Source: Lysobacter soyae (GTDB lineage Bacteria > Pseudomonadota > Gammaproteobacteria > Xanthomonadales > Xanthomonadaceae). Taken from it: a DNA stretch of 64,000 bases. The notes below the pieces were generated by a model, which saw nothing but the letters and a program-made list of their open reading frames with translations, was not told where the DNA came from and did not search any database. Positions 46,101-53,815 of the stretch are shown piece by piece. Both the position numbers and the translations under genes were made by a program. Each line of letters begins with the position of its first letter. Position 1 is the stretch's first letter. Location: the NCBI RefSeq assembly GCF_019551435.1, contig NZ_CP080544.1:930001-994000 (forward strand). The letters run 5' to 3'.

Positions 46101-46253
46101 ATCTACGCGCTGCTTGACGACTGGCGCACCAAGAGCGGCAAGAAGTGGGCGTGGGCACGCGATTGGCAATGGCGCGGCAAAAAGTCGAAGTTGCCGCCCG
46201 TCGAATCCTCCCTTCTCCACAAAGTGGAGAAGGTGCCCCGCAGGGGCGGATGA
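43113..46253 (+). CDS. RND efflux pump subunit 2
   Basis: 1046 aa, same family as its neighbour but clearly a separate paralogue. The relay position reads D398-N399 (IGMLVDNAVVVVESIYQ), that is DN instead of DD. Other signatures are normal (GSRERLRPILMTMGTAILAM). The last 14 or so residues (SSLLHKVEKVPRRGG) are encoded by an intergenic repeat unit that begins at 46211 and contains the stop codon, so the natural C-terminus was probably shorter or different. Two pump subunits behind one adaptor suggest a heteromeric MdtBC-like pump. Confidence 0.92.
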   Translation: MSLSEFSIKRPVTTIMLFVSMVVVGLIAAVRLPLEMMPDMSFPFVFVQLPYAGSTPEEVERNVVRPAEEALATLSGVQALQSRSQADSGSVMVLFRDWSKDVSIAASEARERLDAIRDQLPDDFQRYFVFRWSATDEPVITLQLTSDSDLRTQSEMIDREFKRPLERLAGVAKIEIEGVPNQELEVAVKPDRLSAAGLALNDLVTKLSSANFSVSAGQIDNGGLRYRVQPIGELKSVEMLRNMVVASNGTRLGDIADVQMRDQRMNYSRTIDGKPMVAIDIYKERAANIVEISKMVREAVKDIEASPEAKGIKIDITDDQGEGVISSLMALAEAGAIGLVLSILVLYFFLRHWPSTLMVTLAIPICFIMTLGFMYFANVTLNILTMMGLLLAIGMLVDNAVVVVESIYQERERYPDNPMYASVVGTRHVAIALTAGTLCHCIVFVPNLFGPRNMITIQMSQIAITISVSLLASWLVAVSLIPMLSARMKTPPAVSSKKGLIARLQLRYATLLRWTLEHRGKSIMGIVLVVLISVVPMMLTKKSMFDADDPAEIEMFYSWNGSYSKDQMGEEVKRVEDFINKNRKRFKVTEVSSRYSEQGWGRTTLKIDAKDAKVTKDIQELIRKEMPKSARAKIGIGQQDGGQGGMGQDVRIRLVGDSTQRLEDISKEVIPLLSQRKELRDVRIDTGDRNSEVGITVNRERAAAYGFSTQDVARYIGIALRGSSLREFNRGSEQIPVNVRFEGAEESTLEQLRAFMVTGPDGRQIPLMAMVDVGVSPSATQIQRLDRQTSLQLTANVSADSNQDEAKKAMEDVLKAYSFPPGYSYSTKGFGLNIGEQEAMAQMGFNLLIALVMIYVVMAAVFESLLFPAAIMSGVVFSIFGVFWLFWITGTTFNIMAFIGILVLMGVVVNNGIVMIEHINNLRRRGMSRTDALVEGSRERLRPILMTMGTAILAMIPIAVSNTQIGGEGPPYFPMARAIAGGLAFSTLVSLLFLPTIYALLDDWRTKSGKKWAWARDWQWRGKKSKLPPVESSLLHKVEKVPRRGG

Positions 46254-46353
46254 GGCGCTCTTCAAAAAAGCACCTCACCCGGCGCATTCGCGCCACCCTC
46301 TCCACTTTGTGGAGAGGGGTAGATTGAAGATTCCCCGCAGGGGCGGATGAGGG
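46211..46353. repeat. Paired hairpin intergenic repeat (REP-like) between RND operon and TraB gene
   Basis: Two related units. Unit A: hairpin 46211-46233 (CCTTCTCCAC-AAA-GTGGAGAAGG) followed by CCCCGCAGGGGCGGATGAGG (46236-46255). Unit B: hairpin 46296-46318 (CCCTCTCCAC-TTT-GTGGAGAGGG) followed after a short spacer by the same 20-base block at 46333-46352. Between them GGCGC-ATTC-GCGCC (46281-46294) forms a third hairpin. The block sequence is identical in both units, and the hairpin arms match in style. Such hairpin-rich elements occur as dispersed intergenic repeats in Xanthomonadales; only this one locus is in the window. Confidence 0.8.
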
Positions 46354-46357
46354 TTTT

Positions 46358-47560
46358 TTAAGAAAACAGGTGTTTGGCGCCGCGGGCAATGGCAATCCAT
46401 TCGCCCGCCATCATGCCGAAATTCGTCATGATGAAGACCAGAATCACCCGGCACACACGGTTTGAGTACCAACCCTTGAGCGTTTGCGCATCGTTTCGCA
46501 AAGACATGAAGTCCGCATAAGTCGGGTTGCGCATTTTCAGTTCAGCCAAGCCGCTGAACATGCCGGCCGGCATGCCCGGGCGAAATGGTTTGAACGGTGC
46601 GACGATCGCGGCAGCGAGTACCGAGAACGGATGCCCGGCAGCCAATGCGGCGCCGAGCGCAGACAATCCTGCCGTCCACACGCTCCAGAGGATGATCAGA
46701 TCCATGCCTTTGGTGAAGCCGCCGTGGGCGAAACCCCAAATGATGCCGCCAATCACCAGTGCTGAGATGAGCAAGGTGATCCAAGGAATCTTGCGCTTGC
46801 TCACGACTTCGTCGAGTGCGGAGATCTTCTCCGAAGGCGGTGCACTCTCGTTGGCCAAGTAGTTGGCGAGGCCTTTCAAGTGGCCCGCACCGACAACCGC
46901 CAGAACGCGTTTTCCGCCCTGCAACTGACGCAGCTTCGCTGCCATGTATTGATCGCGCTCATCGATCAGCGCGGAATACAGGGCCGGCGACTCATTGGCG
47001 AACTCGCCGAAGCTCGCTTCGAGCATGTCGCCTTCTTTCAGATTCTCGATATGCGATTCGCTGACTTCCTCGTCGGCGAACAGCGACGTGATCATGCCGC
47101 CGGCGATTTTCATCCGGTCCCAAAACTTCAATCGCTGCATGCCGCGCTTGAACGTGATGCCGATCTCGCGGTCGATCAGGTGCACCGGTAAGTTGCGTGC
47201 TTTGGCCTCGGTGGATGCGGCCTTCAGCTCCGCACCCGGTTCGATGCCAAGCTGCTCGGCCAAGCGCCGTTGATAAGCCGCAAGTGCCAAGTTCGCGGCA
47301 AACATCGCGACTTTGTTTTCGCGCATCACCTTGGCAAGATCCAGATTTGCCATGGCATCCGGATTGAACAGCGCCTCGTGGCGTTGCGGATCCAACTCAA
47401 TGGCAATCAGATCGAAGTCACCTGACGACACCGCTTCACGCACGGCTTCGGTGCTTTGGTGGGAGACATGCGCCGTACCCAACAAGGTGTAATGAACGCC
47501 GTCGCGTTCAACTTCGGCAATCGGTTGATTGCGCCAATCGGCGATGACGGGCTCAGTCAC
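46358..47560 (-). CDS. TraB/GumN-family protein with C-terminal membrane region
   Basis: 400 aa. The TraB domain has its conserved motifs: LLGTAHVSHQSTEAV, IAIELDPQRHEAL, VHLIDREIG and VLAVVGAGHLKGL. From about residue 265 come three or four hydrophobic segments (ITLLISALVIGGIIWGFA, LIILWSVWTAGLSALGAALA, VCRVILVFIMTNFGMMAGE), as in the bacterial/archaeal TraB family (about 390 aa). Related to plasmid pheromone shutdown protein TraB, but the biochemical activity is unknown; a metalloprotease-like role has been proposed for some relatives. Its start overlaps the aguB stop by 8 bases. Confidence 0.87.
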   Translation of the reverse strand: MTEPVIADWRNQPIAEVERDGVHYTLLGTAHVSHQSTEAVREAVSSGDFDLIAIELDPQRHEALFNPDAMANLDLAKVMRENKVAMFAANLALAAYQRRLAEQLGIEPGAELKAASTEAKARNLPVHLIDREIGITFKRGMQRLKFWDRMKIAGGMITSLFADEEVSESHIENLKEGDMLEASFGEFANESPALYSALIDERDQYMAAKLRQLQGGKRVLAVVGAGHLKGLANYLANESAPPSEKISALDEVVSKRKIPWITLLISALVIGGIIWGFAHGGFTKGMDLIILWSVWTAGLSALGAALAAGHPFSVLAAAIVAPFKPFRPGMPAGMFSGLAELKMRNPTYADFMSLRNDAQTLKGWYSNRVCRVILVFIMTNFGMMAGEWIAIARGAKHLFS

Positions 47561-48437
47561 GGAAACGTTTCGTCAAATCGCCGTAGGCGTCGATGCGGCG
47601 GTCACGCAGGAACGGCCAAATACGCCGCACGTGTTCGCTGCGTTGCATGTCCACGTCCACCATCAATAAAGTTGGTTCGGTGCCGGCTTCGGCGAGCATT
47701 TCGCCTTGCGGGCCCAAGACGTGGCTATTGCCCCAGAAATCGATGCCGGAAGCGCCCAGCGGTGATGCCTCATGACCGACACGGTTGCACGACAGCACCG
47801 GCAGGCCGTTGGCGACCGCGTGGCCGCGGTGGCTCAACACCCACGCATCGCGCTGGCGATCTTTCTCTTCTTGCTCGTCGTCGGGGTCCCAACCGATGGC
47901 CGTCGGGTACAACAGAAGATCCGCGCCCGCCAAAGCCATCAAACGTGCGCCTTCGGGATACCACTGATCCCAGCACACCAACACGCCCAACCGACCCACG
48001 GACGTATCAATGGGTTCGAAGCCGAGGTCGCCCGGCGTGAAATAGAACTTCTCGTAGAAACCCGGATCATCCGGAATGTGCATCTTTCGATACTTGCCGG
48101 CGGTAGAACCGTCAGCATCGAAGACGACCGCGGTGTTGTGATAGAGGCCGGTCGCGCGCTTTTCAAACAACGAACTGACCAACACCACGCCGTGTTGCTT
48201 GGCGAGTTTGCCCAGGCGCTCGGTGCTCGGCCCGGGGATTCGCTCAGCCAAGTCAAATTCGTCCACCGACTCGTGTTGGCAGAAATACGGCCCGTTGTGC
48301 AGCTCTTGCAACAGGACGAGTTTGGCGCCTTGCTTGGCGGCTTCGGCCACGCGGTCATCGATCACGGCAAGATTGGCGTCGGCGTCGCCTTGATTGCGTT
48401 CCTGAACCAAGGCAACCGGGAGTTGTGCGTATTTCAT
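47553..48437 (-). CDS. aguB: N-carbamoylputrescine amidase
   Basis: 294 aa nitrilase-superfamily enzyme converting N-carbamoylputrescine to putrescine, CO2 and ammonia. Catalytic triad visible: Glu in LVLLQELHNGPYF, Lys in YRKMHIPDDPGFYEKFYF and Cys in LVCWDQWYPEGARLM. These flanks are the specific plant/bacterial AguB pattern. It stands between aguA (upstream, 83 bases away) and the TraB gene (8-base overlap), so agmatine catabolism to putrescine is the expected pathway. Confidence 0.95.
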   Translation of the reverse strand: MKYAQLPVALVQERNQGDADANLAVIDDRVAEAAKQGAKLVLLQELHNGPYFCQHESVDEFDLAERIPGPSTERLGKLAKQHGVVLVSSLFEKRATGLYHNTAVVFDADGSTAGKYRKMHIPDDPGFYEKFYFTPGDLGFEPIDTSVGRLGVLVCWDQWYPEGARLMALAGADLLLYPTAIGWDPDDEQEEKDRQRDAWVLSHRGHAVANGLPVLSCNRVGHEASPLGASGIDFWGNSHVLGPQGEMLAEAGTEPTLLMVDVDMQRSEHVRRIWPFLRDRRIDAYGDLTKRFRD

Positions 48438-48520
48438 TGCGGATGTCTTCGCGGTTTGTACGAAATGGATGGGTCCATGCTACCGAGCATCAGGTAAATG
48501 CACGGCAACAACGGAATGGG

Positions 48521-49549
48521 TCAAACCAGACCCCGAGGCAGTTGCATGGTCAGGCAATGCAGACTGCCGTTTTGCCAGATCAAGGGGCGGCAGGGAATCT
48601 GCACGATTTCGCGATCTGGGAACGCGGCCTGCATGACCTCGGCTGCCGGTGCGTCGGCGTCATCGCCATAGGCGGGCATCAACACCGCGCCATTGACGAT
48701 CAGGAAGTTGGCGTAGCTCGCCGCGAGACGTCGACCTTCATCCAGAATCGGGCGTGCCCAAGGCAACGGGAACAGCCGGTATGGCTTGCCATCGCGCGTG
48801 CGCAAAGCAGAGATTTCTTCGGCCATTTTCTTGAGCTCGACGAAGTGGCTGTCGGCTTCATCGTCACAAGCTTGGTAGACGATGGCGTCTTCGCTGGCGA
48901 AGCGAGCCAAGGTATCAATATGGGCGTCGGTGTCGTCGCCTTCCAGATAGCCATGGTCGAGCCAGAGCACGCGGTCTTGTTTCAGCCAGTCACAGAGCTT
49001 GTGTGTGATGTCTTCACGACTGGCATCCGGGTGACGCTCGTGCAGGCAGGTCCATGTGGACAACAAGGTGCCTCGGCCATCGGTTTCAATCGCGCCGCCT
49101 TCTAATGCAAAATCGATCGGATGGCGCGTGGCATGGTTGAACACCGACTGGCGATCCAACTGCTCGATAATCTGATCGTCCTGGCTCGCGCCGAACTTCC
49201 CGCCCCAGCCGGTGAAGCGGAAGTCGTTGAGTAAATAGCGTCCGTCGTCGAGCAGCGTGATCGGACCGCTGTCCCGCAACCAGGTGTCGTCATAGGGCAC
49301 TTGAACGAACCGGACGCGCGCCATGTCGATACGATTGCTGCGAAGCCGCGCCTCGGCATAGGCTTCCACGTCATCATCGCGGACGATGATCACGACATCT
49401 TCGAAACGTGTGATGGCTGCGACGAGCGCAACGTAGGTTTCCTCGACTTCGCCCAGTCGCTCGGCCCAGTCCGTTTCATCGTTGGGCCAAGCAATCAAAA
49501 TCGCAGATTGGGGCTCCCATTCCGCGGGGAAACGCGCGCTTGAATTCAT
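48521..49549 (-). CDS. aguA: Agmatine deiminase
   Basis: 342 aa, guanidino-group-modifying enzyme of the porphyromonas-type peptidylarginine/agmatine deiminase family; agmatine to N-carbamoylputrescine plus ammonia. Seen: start ARFPAEWEPQSAILIAWP, DTWLRDSGPITLLDDGRY (substrate loop Asp), FALEGGAIETDGRGTLLSTW (conserved Glu/Gly), ITHKLCDWLKQDRVLWLDHG, and catalytic Cys near the end in WQNGSLHCLTMQLPRG. First gene of the polyamine operon. Confidence 0.95.
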   Translation of the reverse strand: MNSSARFPAEWEPQSAILIAWPNDETDWAERLGEVEETYVALVAAITRFEDVVIIVRDDDVEAYAEARLRSNRIDMARVRFVQVPYDDTWLRDSGPITLLDDGRYLLNDFRFTGWGGKFGASQDDQIIEQLDRQSVFNHATRHPIDFALEGGAIETDGRGTLLSTWTCLHERHPDASREDITHKLCDWLKQDRVLWLDHGYLEGDDTDAHIDTLARFASEDAIVYQACDDEADSHFVELKKMAEEISALRTRDGKPYRLFPLPWARPILDEGRRLAASYANFLIVNGAVLMPAYGDDADAPAAEVMQAAFPDREIVQIPCRPLIWQNGSLHCLTMQLPRGLV

Positions 49550-49616
49550 GAATTTCGCAACCTGTAATGCGGATGCGACATTCTATCGCCTACAAGTTAC
49601 GTGACGTCGTCGCAGC

Positions 49617-49955
49617 TCAGCGTACGGCGGGAGCAGGGCCGACTTCCGTTGGTGAGGCTTTGACCAACACCACATCGATCACCTTGGACTTCTCGAAGTA
49701 GACGATGAAGTTCGGATATTCCCAGCGGTTGATCGTGGGCCATTGACGCTTTTGGCCGCCACGCGGTTCGAGCTTGCTCTGCGGGGCGCCATAACGGGCC
49801 TGCACTTGGGCCATCGTCATGCCGCGGGTGGGTTCGGAGACTGCTCTTTCCGCCAAGGTTCGATCCACCAGCAGAGTTTGCGCCTTCGCTTGGGGCATGG
49901 AGACCCCGGTGCCCAAGGCCAATATCGAAACAGCAACAAACGCGAATGTCTTCAT
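49617..49955 (-). CDS. Exported SmpA/OmlA-like small protein
   Basis: 112 aa with a signal peptide (MKTFAFVAVSILALGTGVSMPQAKA). The mature part, PTRGMTMAQVQARYGAP plus TINRWEYPNFIVYFEKSKVI, resembles the SmpA/OmlA (BamE-like) fold: short helix, then a beta sheet. It lacks a lipobox, so it should be free in the periplasm. The role is unknown. It is divergent from the TPR gene across a 134-base spacer. Confidence 0.72.
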   Translation of the reverse strand: MKTFAFVAVSILALGTGVSMPQAKAQTLLVDRTLAERAVSEPTRGMTMAQVQARYGAPQSKLEPRGGQKRQWPTINRWEYPNFIVYFEKSKVIDVVLVKASPTEVGPAPAVR

Positions 49956-50089
49956 GAATGCCCTCCGGTGCAGAACTGCACTATAGCGAACCGCATGGCG
50001 ACTGTCGTCAATGCCCCGTCACCGCGCCGATTGCTTTCCGGACCCGTGCCGTTGCATCCTACGTCACCAAAAATTGCTGGGGAGAGCAG

Positions 50090-52597
50090 GTGGGAAATTT
50101 TGACAGGGCACGCCTGACGGTGTGTTTGATGGGCGGGCTGTTGGCGAATGCAGGGTTTGCACAATCGAACGCGTCAAACAATGGGGAAGGGGACGAAGCC
50201 GCGGCAGTCGCGCAGGCTGTCGATGATCACGTCGGCGAAATGCCGACCGTGAACCTGAAAGCGGCGATAGCCTTTGCAGAGGCGCGCAAAGCCTACGATG
50301 CGGAGAATTGGAGCGCCGCGGATCGGGCCATTCGGCGCGCCATCGAGAACGATCCGAATGAGGTCGAATACCACAAGTTTGACGGTTATATCGCCGCGGC
50401 GCGCAATGACCACGCGGGCGTTTTGCGTGCGGCCAACGCGGCACTGAAAGTGGATTCGGAAGATGCTGAAGCCTACGAAATGCGCGCAAATGCGAACTAT
50501 TTTCTAGGTAACAAGGCGCTTTCGCTCGACGACTACCGTTTGGCTTTGCGTTACGACAGGCTCGACGCCGGCTTCTATCGCAACTATCTGCATACGCTCA
50601 ACGAATTGCGGCGCTATGACGAACTGATGGACGTGTATGCAAAGTACGTTCAACGACATCGTGACGCGCCGGACGAATTGGAAGCCAAGGCCGATATTCC
50701 GTTCTACGCGTCATTGGCCTTTATCGCGCGCAAAGACTATATGCGGGCCGTGACGCTTTTGAACGAATCCATTGCACTGAGTCCGGACTACGCCGGCTTT
50801 TACGGCAACCGCGGCATCGCTTACGACATCATGGGGAAATACGCGCTGGCACTGGCGGATTTCGCGAAAGCAATCGAGCTGGCGCCCAAAGACGGCAACT
50901 ACCATTTCCTGCGTGGCGTCACTTGGCTGCATTCCGAGGACTACGCGCTCGCCATGGAGGCGTTCACCCGCGCGAACGCGTTGGGCGTGGACGATACCGC
51001 ACTCTGGCAAAACTTTGGCGTTGTCTATGAGCGCTTGGGCAAACAACAACAGGCGTTGGACGCGTACGATCGCTCGCTGAAATTGGATCCCGAGAATGCG
51101 GCAGCGCGCGCCAATCGGGCCACTTTGCTGCGCGATCTCGGCCAGTCTGGTCGGGCGGCGCGAGAAAACGAGATCGCGGCCAACGGTTTGGCGCCGGAAG
51201 ATGTGGCAACCATTCGTGTCAACGAAGCCACGGCGAAAATGAAAGACAAGGATTGGACCGCTGCTTTGAGCATGCTGGAGGCGGCAGTGCGCTTGCGGCC
51301 GGAGTACGACGTGGCCTGGGTCAATATGTCCGCGGTGCTCGTCAATCTGGACAAACCGCAACAGGCGCTCAAGATCTTGAACGACGTGCTGGCGAGATCA
51401 CCTGACCAGCCACTGGCGCTTGCCAATCGCGGTTACCTGTTGCGCCGCTTGGGTGACGAACCGGGCAGCGGAAAGGACTATGCGCATTTGACGCGCATTG
51501 CACCGACCAACAGCAGTGCCCTGCAAAACTACGCGCGCCATTTGGATGTAACCGGTGATACGACCGGTGCACGTCGTTACTTCGAATTGGCGCGTGTGGC
51601 GTTCACGCCCGATGCGCCGGAGGTGTATGTCAACTACAGTGCTTTCTTGTTGACGCATGGCGACACCCGCAAATCGTTGGTGATCGCGCGCGAGGGCGCG
51701 CAAAAGCTGCCGTCCAACTATGGCCTGCAACTCAATTTGGGCAATGCCTTGGCTGAGGCAGGGCAGGCACAAGACGCGGTCGCCGCATACAAGCGTGCGA
51801 TTGCGCTCGCACCTGATCGCTTGGATGCCTATTTCAATTTGGGCAACCAATACGCTTTGCAGATGAATGATCCGGCCGCAGGCATTGCTTGGTATCGCGA
51901 TGCCCTGAAGCGTCAACCGGATCCCGAGTTGGACCGCGAGACGCGTTTGAACATGATTACCACGGTCCAATTGAACCTGGCTTCAGCGTTGGAGCGCAGT
52001 GGCGACAACACGTCTGCGTTCAAGGTGCTGCAAGAGGCGATAGACGGAAACCCCGCTGACTACACCGCATTTTTCAATCGTGCAGGTCTCAAGCAGCGAT
52101 TGAATGACATCGCCGGTGCGCGTCGGGATTACGAACTTGCGTTAGGACGCATACAACGGATCCAGGCGACCAGCGCTGAAGATAAGAATCCGGCCATCGC
52201 AGAACATCAGGCGTACGCGCTGATCAATACCGGCCGCTTAAAAGAGGGTGCGGGCATCCTCGAGCGGCAATTGATCAAGGATCCCGACAATCACGGATTG
52301 CGGCGTAATTTGGCCTATACCGAACTGGATTTGGCGCAAACCTCAAACGCCTGTGATCACTTCGACCGTGCGTTCAGCGCGGATCCTGACGAGGTGGATG
52401 GCTGGTTGGGTTTGTTGGTTTGCGCGGCGTTGAAGGGTGACGGCGTACGCCTTGGGACACTCAAACAGCAATTCGGGAAACGATTCAAAGGCCGGTACAC
52501 AGTGTCGGCACGGCTTCCGCAGCAATTGATTGCTGAGGGCTACAGCTATTCGCCAAGCTTCCTGACCTTATGGGATCGGGTCGAGGCCGCGAAGTGA
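50090..52597 (+). CDS. Large exported tetratricopeptide-repeat protein
   Basis: 835 aa when started at GTG 50090, which has GGGGAGAG just upstream and begins an export signal (GNFDRARLTVCLMGGLLANAGFAQSN). A longer frame to 49958 is not needed. The body is a chain of TPR units from about residue 60 on (AYDAENWSAADRAIRRAIEN, YGNRGIAYDIMGKYALALAD, FGVVYERLGKQQQALDAYDR, LNLGNALAEAGQAQDAVAAY) to a C-terminal segment ending WDRVEAAK. Likely a periplasmic scaffold. A strong terminator follows. Confidence 0.85.
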   Translation: MGNFDRARLTVCLMGGLLANAGFAQSNASNNGEGDEAAAVAQAVDDHVGEMPTVNLKAAIAFAEARKAYDAENWSAADRAIRRAIENDPNEVEYHKFDGYIAAARNDHAGVLRAANAALKVDSEDAEAYEMRANANYFLGNKALSLDDYRLALRYDRLDAGFYRNYLHTLNELRRYDELMDVYAKYVQRHRDAPDELEAKADIPFYASLAFIARKDYMRAVTLLNESIALSPDYAGFYGNRGIAYDIMGKYALALADFAKAIELAPKDGNYHFLRGVTWLHSEDYALAMEAFTRANALGVDDTALWQNFGVVYERLGKQQQALDAYDRSLKLDPENAAARANRATLLRDLGQSGRAARENEIAANGLAPEDVATIRVNEATAKMKDKDWTAALSMLEAAVRLRPEYDVAWVNMSAVLVNLDKPQQALKILNDVLARSPDQPLALANRGYLLRRLGDEPGSGKDYAHLTRIAPTNSSALQNYARHLDVTGDTTGARRYFELARVAFTPDAPEVYVNYSAFLLTHGDTRKSLVIAREGAQKLPSNYGLQLNLGNALAEAGQAQDAVAAYKRAIALAPDRLDAYFNLGNQYALQMNDPAAGIAWYRDALKRQPDPELDRETRLNMITTVQLNLASALERSGDNTSAFKVLQEAIDGNPADYTAFFNRAGLKQRLNDIAGARRDYELALGRIQRIQATSAEDKNPAIAEHQAYALINTGRLKEGAGILERQLIKDPDNHGLRRNLAYTELDLAQTSNACDHFDRAFSADPDEVDGWLGLLVCAALKGDGVRLGTLKQQFGKRFKGRYTVSARLPQQLIAEGYSYSPSFLTLWDRVEAAK

Positions 52598-52615
52598 AGC
52601 GAGCGAGCGCATAAG

Positions 52616-52642
52616 AAAAAGCCGCCCAAAAGGCGGCTTTTT
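52616..52642. terminator. Bidirectional terminator between TPR gene and rpmJ
   Basis: GCCGCC and GGCGGC pair around a CAAAA loop, flanked by AAAAA and TTTTT. Lies between convergent stops at 52597 and 52668 and suits both strands. Confidence 0.9.
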
Positions 52643-52667
52643 CATGAAGCTTCGCAACTGTGGCGAA

Positions 52668-52793
52668 TCAGCGCTGACGCGCCTTGAAACGCGGGTTGGA
52701 TTTGCAGATCACGAAGACCTTGCCACGGCGGCGAACCACTTTGCAGTCGCGGTGACGGGCCTTCGCCGACTTCAGAGAGGACAGGACCTTCAT
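52668..52793 (-). CDS. rpmJ: 50S ribosomal protein L36, zinc-independent (C-minus) type
   Basis: 41 aa, too short for normal gene callers, from ATG 52793. Sequence style [20 protein letters not shown] and [16 protein letters not shown] equals the YkgO-type L36. The zinc form uses C-x2-C, Cys and His; here only two Cys remain, and the first Cys position is His and the last His is replaced, so no zinc site is expected. In Xanthomonadales this type is common as the only L36; whether it is so here needs the rest of the genome. Confidence 0.95.
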   Translation of the reverse strand: MKVLSSLKSAKARHRDCKVVRRRGKVFVICKSNPRFKARQR

Positions 52794-52838
52794 GATGAAC
52801 CTCGAATGGCTAGAACGTTGAAAAACTGGAAGTCGGAA

Positions 52839-52868
52839 ATGATAGCAGGAAAAATGCTCTGCGATCAA
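52839..52868 (-). promoter_or_regulatory. Candidate sigma-70 promoter of rpmJ
   Basis: On the minus strand TTGATC (-35, forward 52863-52868) and TATCAT (-10, forward 52839-52844) are separated by 18 bases, ending about 45 bases before the rpmJ ATG. The -10 differs from TATAAT by one base and the -35 matches TTGACA at four positions. Confidence 0.45.
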
Positions 52869-52956
52869 GCGCTTGCAGACTTTCTCCAATGAAGCTTTCG
52901 AGCCTCGCCCGGCAACGTCTAATATATGGCGAACGAACACCTCAGATCGGAGCCCC

Positions 52957-53634
52957 ATGCGCCCAGACGTCCCGGTATTGACCATTGATGGACCCTCCGG
53001 CTCAGGCAAGGGCACCATCAGTCGCTTGGTCGCCAATGCGTTGGGTTGGCACTATCTGGATTCGGGGGCACTTTACCGGGCCGTGGGTCTTGCCGCCGCC
53101 TGGGAATCGGTCGATCTGTCCGACGCGGAGGCGGTCGCCACCTGCGCTCGCCGCACCAAGTTGGCGTTCAAAGGCGGCGATAAAAACTCAGAGCCTCGCT
53201 TGTTGGTCAACGGCGTGGACGCCACCGATGAAATCCGTACGGAAACCGCCGGTGCGGCGGCCTCGGCAATTGCGGCGTTGCCGGAAGTTCGTGACGCATT
53301 GCTCGACGTTCAGCGAAATTTCCGGAAGCTCCCGGGCTTGGTGGCAGACGGACGAGACATGGGGACGGTGATTTTCCCGGATGCCCAAGTCAAAGTCTTC
53401 CTCGATGCCAGTGCCGAAGAGCGCGCGCAAAGGCGCTATAAGCAATTGAAGAACAAGGGGATTTCCGTTACACTAGCGGGTCTGCTGGGCGAGATTGTCG
53501 CCCGTGACGCCCGCGATGCAAACCGGGCCATTGCACCGTTGAAAGCCGCATCCGATGCCGTCGTCATAGACACCACCGGACTCGACATCGACACCGTGGT
53601 GGCACAGGTCTTGTCTTTGATGACGCCACGCTAG
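52957..53634 (+). CDS. cmk: Cytidylate kinase
   Basis: 225 aa from ATG 52957 ([20 protein letters not shown]). Transfers phosphate from ATP to CMP/dCMP. The P-loop [39 protein letters not shown] (CMP-binding Asp/Arg) and [15 protein letters not shown] (lid) are all present. The frame opens at 52873 but the family start is as given. It is followed by the rpsA leader, as in E. coli where cmk precedes rpsA. Confidence 0.96.
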   Translation: MRPDVPVLTIDGPSGSGKGTISRLVANALGWHYLDSGALYRAVGLAAAWESVDLSDAEAVATCARRTKLAFKGGDKNSEPRLLVNGVDATDEIRTETAGAAASAIAALPEVRDALLDVQRNFRKLPGLVADGRDMGTVIFPDAQVKVFLDASAEERAQRRYKQLKNKGISVTLAGLLGEIVARDARDANRAIAPLKAASDAVVIDTTGLDIDTVVAQVLSLMTPR

Positions 53635-53643
53635 ATTTCTGCT

Positions 53644-53712
53644 TTTCCGCATTCGCGGAAATCGCAGCACTTTCCCTGCAGAAAAGGCCCTGTCGGCATG
53701 CCGGCAGGTTTT
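53644..53712 (+). promoter_or_regulatory. cmk-rpsA leader with two hairpins
   Basis: Hairpin 1: TTTCCGC-ATTC-GCGGAAA (53644-53661). Hairpin 2: CCTGTCGGCA paired to TGCCGGCAGG with one G-U (53689-53708), then TTTT (53709-53712), which could work as an attenuator or terminator of cmk. The rpsA leader continues to 53815 and shows no purine-rich SD before the ATG. In gammaproteobacteria S1 represses its own synthesis through a structured leader lacking a good SD, so this fits that scheme, although the structures here are only hand-drawn. Confidence 0.5.
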
Positions 53713-53815
53713 CCACTTCCTGACCTCCCGGCCAATGGGCAATCCCGCCCGTGCCGACGAACGGGGGATACGTGCATTGTCGTGCGCGCATCCGTACAAC
53801 AACCGAGTTAAATCA

